Source of the DNA: Bdellovibrionales bacterium
GTDB taxonomy: Bacteria > Bdellovibrionota > Bacteriovoracia > Bacteriovoracales > Bacteriovoracaceae
Assembly (NCBI GenBank): GCA_023250775.1
Contig: JAHFAA010000240.1
Coordinates: 1-6,223, forward strand
Direction: 5' to 3'
DNA length: 6,223 nt
This document shows positions 1 through 5,160 of the stretch, piece after piece (within the stretch, counting starts at the first letter, position 1; each line of letters starts with the position of its first letter). The notes under the pieces were generated by a model. The model was not told where the DNA came from and did not search any database. It saw only the letters and a program-made list of their open reading frames with translations. The position numbers and the translations under genes were made by a program.

Positions 1-310
1 GAAAGGCCAAAAACATAGGTCCTGGTGCTTTATTTGAATAATAGGAGCCATCAGGGGTTTGCGCCCAATCAATGGTCCATGAGACGTAATCGTTGATACG
101 AAAAGTCTGTTGATCACTCATGGCCCGAAGCGTCGCATAGCGAGAATATTCATTTGTGCCGCCTCCCGTGCGTGAGTAAAGGGTCAGAAAAATAAAAATG
201 ATAATCCAGGGAGTGACGGGATTGGCCTTAAGCTTGGCCATGAATGAATTTTGCATACTATCATCATGGAAGATGTGATGAATTATGGCAAAAAATAAAA
301 GGTTTTTCAT
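1..310 (-). CDS. Probable GT-C-type membrane glycosyltransferase, N-terminal fragment (runs off left edge)
   Basis: The minus strand is open from an ATG at 310-308 to the window edge (103 whole codons), with an in-frame TAA five codons upstream of that ATG. The fragment has a short basic N-terminus, one hydrophobic segment (about residues 34-46, PWIIIFIFLTLYS), then a soluble stretch with NEYSRYATLRAM at 53-64, TFRIND at 69-74 and YYSNKAPGP at 90-98. An N-x-x-S-R-[FY] block followed by Y-S-[DN]-K-A-P-G after the first membrane helix is the pattern I associate with polytopic GT-C/PMT-like glycosyltransferases, which transfer sugars from polyprenyl phosphate carriers on the periplasmic face. 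The start is uncertain. In-frame ATGs also occur at 256 (residue 19) and 241 (residue 24); the last would give MAKLKANPVTPW directly before the helix, a more usual N-terminus. None of the three has a convincing ribosome binding site. It diverges from the rhamnose operon and may belong to the same glycan locus. The family call is moderate, and the substrate is unknown. Confidence 0.55.
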   Translation of the reverse strand, partial: MKNLLFFAIIHHIFHDDSMQNSFMAKLKANPVTPWIIIFIFLTLYSRTGGGTNEYSRYATLRAMSDQQTFRINDYVSWTIDWAQTPDGSYYSNKAPGPMFLAF

Positions 311-358
311 GATTCGCGCTCTATGTTAGAACTTAAAGCTCACCATGAGAGGAACAGG
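242..358. promoter_or_regulatory. Divergent junction, presumed promoter region for both directions
   Basis: The two divergent transcription units must both start near here, since no other non-coding DNA lies upstream of the plus-strand operon in this window. If the minus-strand gene starts at 310, only 48 bases separate the start codons; if it starts at 241, the gap is 117 bases. The stretch is AT-rich. On the minus strand, CATAAT (complement of 282-287) is a five-of-six match to a sigma-70 -10 box, but no good -35 box lies at the proper distance. On the plus strand I see no convincing -35/-10 pair. That a promoter exists here is inferred from gene layout, not from a clear motif. Confidence 0.3.
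348..353 (+). promoter_or_regulatory. Ribosome binding site that sets the start at 359
   Basis: AGAGGA lies five bases upstream of the ATG at 359. The in-frame ATG at 323, 36 bases earlier, has no purine-rich sequence before it and sits almost on top of the divergent gene. This supports 359 as the true start of the GT2-methyltransferase gene. Confidence 0.65.
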
Positions 359-1861
359 ATGGATTTACACGTTAATCGGCGGGGACGGGCCGTCCAGTTT
401 TGCGTTGATCAGACCAAAATTTCTCACATTTATGAACTGAAAAAAAAGTTAGGATCGAACTTTCCTAAAATTGGCATTTTTGTGATCAGCTACAATGCCT
501 CTGCTCATATCCAAAAAACTGTTTCCCGCATTCCGCTCGAAATTTATGATGCCATAGAAGAGATCTATATTTTTGATGACGCCAGTCCTGACAATACCTA
601 TGAGGTTGCAAGACAGCTCAAGCAAAATAGCGCTCTTGTTGGCAAACTCAATATTTATAAAAATCCAAAAAATTTAGGTTATGGCGGAAATCAAAAAGTT
701 GGTTATCGTTATGCCATCAACAAAGGCCTAGATTTTGTTATCATGCTTCATGGGGATGGCCAGTATGCCCCAGAGTATATTCCCGATTTAATTTTACCCA
801 TCGTTGAAAACTCGGCCTCCGTGGTTTTTGGTTCGCGTATGTTACATAGTCGAGATGCTTTGAAGGGAGGGATGCCTTTTTACAAATGGCTAGGCAATAA
901 AGTCCTGACGAAGTTTGAAAATATTATCCTAGGCACACATCTTTCAGAGTTTCATTCAGGCTATCGTGGTTATTCCACTCATCTCTTAAGTAAAATTCCC
1001 TTTGAAGAAAACACCAATGATTTCCATTTTGATACCCAGATTATTATTCAATGTCGTGCTCTTGGGGCGACAATCCATGAAGTCCCGATCCAGACTTTTT
1101 ATGGTGATGAAGATTGCAATGTGAATGGCATGAAATACGCCAAAGATGTTTGCCTTGCCGTCTTGGGATACCGACTTCACCAATTGCATTTGACCAGACG
1201 TGGACGTTATCTGGTGAAGCGAGATTTCAGTTATACCAGAAAACGAAGTCCCTATAGCTCCCATGAACAAATTTTGACATGCATTGATCGGCCAGGTCGC
1301 GCGCTTGATTTAGGGGCGAATAGTTTACTCTCGGAAGCTCTGGTGCAGAAAGGTGTTGAGGTCGTGCAATCGGCCACTCAGGATTTTAAAAATCTAAAAT
1401 ATTCTCGCGATTTTGATTATCTTATTCTCGCCGATGTAGTGGAACACGTTCAGAGTGCTTCAGAGATGCTGAAATACGTTCAAAGATATTTAAAAGCGGA
1501 TGGAAAAATTATTGTTTCCGTTCCCAACATTGCTATTTGGTTTTATAGATTATCTTTGCTGATTGGAAGATTTAATTATGGCCCCAAAGGCACTTTGGAT
1601 GAAACTCACATTCGTTTTTATACCCTGAGCACCATCATTCAGCTCATGGAAAGATGTGGATACATTGTTAACAAGGTTCGTCCGACGGGGCTTCCTTTTG
1701 AAATTGTGTTTGAATCAGTCGGCAAGAGTAAAATTTTAAAGGCCATTGATCGAGTTTATTATGGTCTGGCCAAAATCTGGCCGGCCTTATTCGCCTATCA
1801 AATTATTTTAGAAGGGCAAATTTCATCTTATATCGCAGAAGAGGGAGAAGGGAAGCTATGA
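359..1861 (+). CDS. Bifunctional GT2 glycosyltransferase / class I SAM-methyltransferase-like fusion protein
   Basis: A 500-residue protein from the ATG at 359; an upstream ATG at 323 would add 12 residues but lacks a ribosome binding site. Residues about 36-260 form a GT2 (GT-A fold, DPM1-like) domain: IGIFVISYNA at 38-47, FDDASPDNTY at 72-81, NLGYGGNQKVGY at 105-116, the metal/nucleotide-sugar motif HGDGQY at 131-136, GSR at 158-160, and FHSGYRGYS at 198-206. Residues about 300-450 resemble a Methyltransf_23-type methyltransferase: LDLG at 316-319, LADVVEHV at 357-364, VSVPNIAIW at 386-394, and DETHIRFYT at 414-422. Fused proteins of this order are known and are annotated as bifunctional glycosyltransferase/class I SAM-dependent methyltransferases. 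The SAM motif is abnormal: the usual GCGxG reads GANSL and the acidic residue after strand 2 is not evident, so methyl transfer is doubtful. No transmembrane helices are clear, though the C-terminus (YYGLAKIWPALFAYQIILEG, 467-486) could touch the membrane. First gene of the operon; it overlaps rmlC by 4 nt. The sugar donor and acceptor are unknown. Confidence 0.85.
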   Translation: MDLHVNRRGRAVQFCVDQTKISHIYELKKKLGSNFPKIGIFVISYNASAHIQKTVSRIPLEIYDAIEEIYIFDDASPDNTYEVARQLKQNSALVGKLNIYKNPKNLGYGGNQKVGYRYAINKGLDFVIMLHGDGQYAPEYIPDLILPIVENSASVVFGSRMLHSRDALKGGMPFYKWLGNKVLTKFENIILGTHLSEFHSGYRGYSTHLLSKIPFEENTNDFHFDTQIIIQCRALGATIHEVPIQTFYGDEDCNVNGMKYAKDVCLAVLGYRLHQLHLTRRGRYLVKRDFSYTRKRSPYSSHEQILTCIDRPGRALDLGANSLLSEALVQKGVEVVQSATQDFKNLKYSRDFDYLILADVVEHVQSASEMLKYVQRYLKADGKIIVSVPNIAIWFYRLSLLIGRFNYGPKGTLDETHIRFYTLSTIIQLMERCGYIVNKVRPTGLPFEIVFESVGKSKILKAIDRVYYGLAKIWPALFAYQIILEGQISSYIAEEGEGKL

Positions 1862-2397
1862 AAGTAGTTGAATTAGATTTCCCTGAGGTAAAATTAATCA
1901 CTCCTCAAGTGTTTCAAGATAACCGCGGTTTTTTTCAGGAGAGCTTTAATTACAAGCGAATGAAAGAACACGGATTGGATTTTCAGTTTGTCCAAGACAA
2001 TCACTCCTTTTCAGTCGAAAAGGGAACCATTCGGGCGTTGCATTTTCAAACTCATCCGATGCAGCAGTCTAAGTTGGTTCGGGTTGTGAAAGGCTCCGTC
2101 CTCGATGTGGTCGTTGATATTAGAAAAGAATCAAAAAATTTCGGGAGATTTATTACCGTTGAGCTTTCTGATCAAAACCATCACCAAATTTTAATTCCGA
2201 AAGGTTTTGCCCACGGTTTTTGTACCTTGGAAGCAAACTGCCATGTCATTTATAAAGTGGATGAATATTATTCACCGACTCACAATCAGGGAATTATCTG
2301 GAATGATCCGACGATCAATATCCTCTGGCCTACCAAAAATCCAGTACTCTCGAAGCAGGATGAAAAATGGCCAACCTTGCGAGAGGTGATCAAGTGA
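1858..2397 (+). CDS. rmlC: dTDP-4-dehydrorhamnose 3,5-epimerase
   Basis: This 179-residue protein has the usual length of RmlC, the cytoplasmic cupin that epimerises C3 and C5 of dTDP-4-keto-6-deoxy-glucose, the third step of dTDP-L-rhamnose synthesis. Family landmarks appear in order: FQDNRGFFQESF at 19-30, QDNHSFS at 46-52, IRALHFQ at 58-64 (family RGLHYQ), VVVDIR at 84-89, IPKGFAHGF at 113-121, and WNDP at 148-151 followed by W157-P158. By alignment to characterised RmlC enzymes, H62 is the expected catalytic base, Y132 the expected acid, and D168 the conserved aspartate near the C-terminus. The A60 replacing Gly in RGLH is a small change seen in some homologues. The start ATG overlaps the stop of the preceding gene (ATGA, 1858-1861), with purine-rich sequence (AAGGGA, 1848-1853) just upstream. 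The following gene, rmlD, overlaps by another 4 nt. Confidence 0.96.
   Translation: MKVVELDFPEVKLITPQVFQDNRGFFQESFNYKRMKEHGLDFQFVQDNHSFSVEKGTIRALHFQTHPMQQSKLVRVVKGSVLDVVVDIRKESKNFGRFITVELSDQNHHQILIPKGFAHGFCTLEANCHVIYKVDEYYSPTHNQGIIWNDPTINILWPTKNPVLSKQDEKWPTLREVIK
2381..2386 (+). promoter_or_regulatory. Ribosome binding site that sets a GTG start for rmlD
   Basis: GAGAGG lies seven bases before GTG at 2394-2396. That GTG overlaps the rmlC stop as GTGA and places the Rossmann motif at the usual distance from the N-terminus. The in-frame ATG at 2367 would add nine residues not expected in RmlD. Confidence 0.75.
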
Positions 2398-3272
2398 AGA
2401 AAGTTGTAGTTTTTGGGTCCTATGGACAGCTAGGTACTGATCTGGTCCAAACCTTAAAAGCAAAAAAAATTTTTGATGTTCTGGCCTTTGATCGTGAGCA
2501 TGTGGATTTTGCCGATGAAAAAGCACTTCGCTCATTTTTAAATTTAAAAGTTGGTGCTGTAGATGCTGTGATCAATTGTGTTGCGGTTACCAATACCACA
2601 TTTTGTGAAGAACATTGTGAAGAAACCTATAAAATAAATGCACTTCCGCAAGCTGTCTTGGCCCAATATTGTTCCAAAATGAAAGCCAGTTTAATTTATT
2701 TTAGTACTGATTATGTTTTTTCCGGTGAGAAAAAGAAACCATACACAGAAAATGACGTTCCTCGACCAATTAATATTTATGGAACTTCCAAGCTTGCGGG
2801 TGAGGATCTAGTTCGTGCCTATTGTGATAAACATTTTATTTTCCGAATATCGTCACTTTTCGGAATTGCAGGGGCCTTAGGGAAGGGAGGCAATTTTGTT
2901 GAAACAATGATAGCCAAGGCCAAAAAGGGCGAGGATCTGAAGGTGATTGATGATCAAATTATGTCTCCGACTTCCACCAGTGAAATTGCTCGTGTCGTTT
3001 GTCACTTCCTCGAAAATAATTTAACTTCCTATGGGACCTATCATTTCTCAGGACGGGGTGAGTGCAGTTGGTATGAATTTACCAAGGCCATTTTCTCTCA
3101 GTGCTCACTTTCCAACCCTGTGACCCGAGTATCCTGGAAAGACTTCCCCTCAGCACTTCGCAGACCTGAGTACAGCGCTTTCGATACTGCAAAAATTGCA
3201 AAATTAGTCAGTGTTCCGAGTTGGGAAGAGCATTTAAAAAACTATCTCATTTTAAAAGGACATACCAAGTGA
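2394..3272 (+). CDS. rmlD: dTDP-4-dehydrorhamnose reductase
   Basis: From the GTG at 2394 the protein is 292 residues and starts MKKVVVFGSYGQLGTDL, as RmlD should. It is an extended-type short-chain dehydrogenase that reduces dTDP-4-keto-L-rhamnose with NAD(P)H, the last step to dTDP-L-rhamnose in the cytoplasm. The dinucleotide-binding motif GSYGQLG is at 8-14. The catalytic triad is T105 (in STDYVF), Y129 and K133 (in YGTSK), within one residue of the S. enterica enzyme positions T104/Y128/K132. Later blocks typical of the family are SSLFGIAG, GKGGNFV and DQIMSPTSTSEIA, followed by RRPEYSAFDTAKI near the C-terminus, the usual RP-x-x-S substrate loop. It overlaps rmlC and rmlA by 4 nt each (both GTGA). 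Everything expected for an active enzyme is present. Reductases for related deoxysugars share the fold, but the three neighbouring rml genes make this assignment firm. Confidence 0.95.
   Translation: MKKVVVFGSYGQLGTDLVQTLKAKKIFDVLAFDREHVDFADEKALRSFLNLKVGAVDAVINCVAVTNTTFCEEHCEETYKINALPQAVLAQYCSKMKASLIYFSTDYVFSGEKKKPYTENDVPRPINIYGTSKLAGEDLVRAYCDKHFIFRISSLFGIAGALGKGGNFVETMIAKAKKGEDLKVIDDQIMSPTSTSEIARVVCHFLENNLTSYGTYHFSGRGECSWYEFTKAIFSQCSLSNPVTRVSWKDFPSALRRPEYSAFDTAKIAKLVSVPSWEEHLKNYLILKGHTK
3255..3260 (+). promoter_or_regulatory. Ribosome binding site that sets a GTG start for rmlA
   Basis: AAAGGA lies eight bases before GTG at 3269-3271, which overlaps the rmlD stop as GTGA. The start gives MKGIILAGG, the standard RmlA N-terminus; the in-frame ATG at 3221 would add 16 residues of unlikely sequence read through the end of rmlD. 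Confidence 0.75.
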
Positions 3273-4156
3273 AGGGAATTATTCTTGCCGGAGGCGCCGG
3301 AAATCGTCTCTATCCTTTGACTCAAATAACCACCAAACAGCTGCAACCTGTTTATGACAAGCCGATGATCTATTATCCCCTGGCCATGCTGATGTTAAAT
3401 GGGATTAAAGACATCTTGCTTATTACAACCGAGAAAGACCAACCTTCCTTTAAAAATTTATTAGGAGATGGCGGACGATTTGGAGTTTCTCTTCAATATG
3501 CCACGCAAGCTGCTCCCAAAGGAATTTCTGAGGCTTTTATTATTGGTGAAAAATTTATTGGTAAGGATGATGTAGCTCTCGTCCTTGGCGATAATTTATT
3601 TTATGGCAGTTTTGAAGTCTTTCGAAATGCTGTGAAATCACAACAGGCCAAGGCCAAAGGAATTAGTGCAAGGGTTTTTGCCTATGGAGTGAGTGATCCC
3701 GAGCGCTATGGAGTCGTTGAGTTTGATAAAGCAACAATGAAGGTTCTTACGATTGAAGAGAAGCCAGCAAAGCCAAAATCAACTTACGCCATCCCAGGAT
3801 TTTATCTTTTCGATAATACGGTTGCCAAGCGGGCCCTCAAACAACAGCCGTCGCCGAGAGGCGAACTTGAAATAACAGACCTCATTAAGACCTATCTGCA
3901 TGACGGTCTTTTGGGTGTTGAAATTATTAATAGAGGAATGGCCTGGTTTGATACCGGAACACCGCAATCACTTTTGGAGGCCAGTTCATTTATTGGCGCG
4001 ATTGAACAACGTCAAGGCATGAAAGTGGCATGCTTGGAGGAAATCGCATTGCGCATGAATTTTGTGACAGCATCACAATTTCAAAAAATCATAGATGAAA
4101 CACCCAAGAGTTCATACAGAGAATATCTGCGCCAGGTCTTGGGAGAATTTGCATGA
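3269..4156 (+). CDS. rmlA: Glucose-1-phosphate thymidylyltransferase
   Basis: From the GTG at 3269 the protein is 295 residues, close to the 293 or so of well-studied RmlA enzymes. It joins dTTP and glucose-1-phosphate to form dTDP-glucose plus pyrophosphate, the first and usually feedback-inhibited step of the pathway. The nucleotidyltransferase signature GGAGNRLYPLT is at 8-18, KQLQPVYDKPMIYYP at 23-37, LGDNLFYG at 106-113 with metal-binding D108, DPERYGVVEFD at 143-153, EEKP at 163-166, SPRGELEITD at 195-204, and WFDTGT at 226-231 with the second metal-binding D228. The C-terminal block IEQRQGMKVACLEEIA (245-260) is typical of the short tetrameric RmlA class. One oddity is N12, where this signature normally has Thr (GxGTRL). 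It overlaps rmlD and rmlB by 4 nt at either end. Confidence 0.96.
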   Translation: MKGIILAGGAGNRLYPLTQITTKQLQPVYDKPMIYYPLAMLMLNGIKDILLITTEKDQPSFKNLLGDGGRFGVSLQYATQAAPKGISEAFIIGEKFIGKDDVALVLGDNLFYGSFEVFRNAVKSQQAKAKGISARVFAYGVSDPERYGVVEFDKATMKVLTIEEKPAKPKSTYAIPGFYLFDNTVAKRALKQQPSPRGELEITDLIKTYLHDGLLGVEIINRGMAWFDTGTPQSLLEASSFIGAIEQRQGMKVACLEEIALRMNFVTASQFQKIIDETPKSSYREYLRQVLGEFA

Positions 4157-5160
4157 AAAAAATCTTATTGACTGGCGGTGCAGGATTTATCGGTAGCAAT
4201 TTCGTCCATAAAATTTGTGCCTCGGACGAGGGGCGCGAATATGAATTTGTCATTCTCGATGCACTGACCTATGCCGGACACTATCCCAATATTCAAAAAG
4301 TTGTGGAGAGTAATAAAAATATTTCTTTTGTTCAAATGGATCTTCGAGACGCAAAATCCCTGAGTCAACTTTTTACCAAGTATCGCTTCGATGGTGTAAT
4401 TAATTTTGCGGCAGAATCGCACGTGGATCGCTCTATTGATTCACCTAATATTTTTATCGAAACAAATGTATTGGGTACACTCAATTTGCTCAATGCTGGC
4501 CTGGAGTTGTTCAAAGCGAATCCCGATTTTAAATATCTTCAAGTGTCCACCGATGAAGTTTATGGTTCACTAAAGGTTAACGATCCAGCATTTGTTGAGA
4601 TGACAAACTTATCTCCCAATAGCCCTTATTCTGCCAGCAAGGCCTCGGCTGATTTGCTGGTACGTTCCTATTACAAAACCTTCAAGTTACCTATTTTGAT
4701 CACTCGTTGTTCAAATAATTATGGCCCTTTTCAGTATCCAGAAAAGCTGATTCCCCTGATGATTTACAATGCGATAAAAGGGATTCCTCTACCAGTATAT
4801 GGAAACGGATCAAACATTCGTGATTGGATCTACGTTGATGATCATAATCAAGGCGTCTGGGAAGTGTTTAAAAAAGGACGTTTCGGTGAAATTTATAATC
4901 TCGGGGGAAATGCTGAGATGGTAAATCTTGATATCGTAAAATTGGTGCTGAAAAAATTGGGTAAAAGCGAGGATCAGATACAGTTCGTCACAGATCGTCT
5001 TGGGCATGATTTCAGATATGCCATGAATTTTTCCAAGGCCAAGAAAGAGTTGGGTTGGTCGCCAAAAGTTACATTTGAAGTCGGATTAATGAAAACTCTG
5101 GATTGGTACCAATCTCATTGGGAGTGGGTTGAAGCCGTTAAATTAAAGACCACCAGATGA
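4153..5160 (+). CDS. rmlB: dTDP-glucose 4,6-dehydratase
   Basis: A 335-residue extended short-chain dehydrogenase that converts dTDP-glucose to dTDP-4-keto-6-deoxyglucose using tightly bound NAD+, the second step of dTDP-L-rhamnose synthesis. The NAD-binding motif GGAGFIGSN is at 8-16. The catalytic STDEVYG at 132-138 supplies T133, D134 and E135, and YSASK at 159-163 supplies Y159 and K163. Substrate-side blocks AAESHVDRSI (86-95), TRCSNNYGPFQYPEKLIPL (184-202), RDWIYVDDH (223-231) and DRLGHDFRYA (281-290) are all present, which separates it from UDP-galactose epimerases. The length is shorter than the E. coli enzyme (about 360) but normal for many other bacteria. The ATG overlaps the rmlA stop (ATGA), with GGAG at 4142-4145 seven bases upstream. 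A short extra C-terminal tail follows the family domain. Confidence 0.97.
   Translation: MKKILLTGGAGFIGSNFVHKICASDEGREYEFVILDALTYAGHYPNIQKVVESNKNISFVQMDLRDAKSLSQLFTKYRFDGVINFAAESHVDRSIDSPNIFIETNVLGTLNLLNAGLELFKANPDFKYLQVSTDEVYGSLKVNDPAFVEMTNLSPNSPYSASKASADLLVRSYYKTFKLPILITRCSNNYGPFQYPEKLIPLMIYNAIKGIPLPVYGNGSNIRDWIYVDDHNQGVWEVFKKGRFGEIYNLGGNAEMVNLDIVKLVLKKLGKSEDQIQFVTDRLGHDFRYAMNFSKAKKELGWSPKVTFEVGLMKTLDWYQSHWEWVEAVKLKTTR

Noticed and set aside
262..275. Possible hairpin CATC-ATGGAA-GATG in the divergent region
   Set aside because: A four-base stem with mismatched flanks is expected by chance.
383..395. Small palindrome GGACG-GGC-CGTCC just inside the GT2 fusion gene
   Set aside because: A five-base stem with a three-base loop, inside coding sequence and without a T run. 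It is too short to call an attenuator or operator on its own.
986..1270. Open frame of 94 codons on the minus strand inside the GT2-methyltransferase gene
   Set aside because: It lies opposite a clearly conserved coding region (HSGYRGYS and following), has no recognisable family features, and is explained by the composition of the opposite frame.
2272..2535. Minus-strand frame of 87 codons across the rmlC/rmlD junction
   Set aside because: It is antisense to two well-conserved enzymes and has no start signal or family features.
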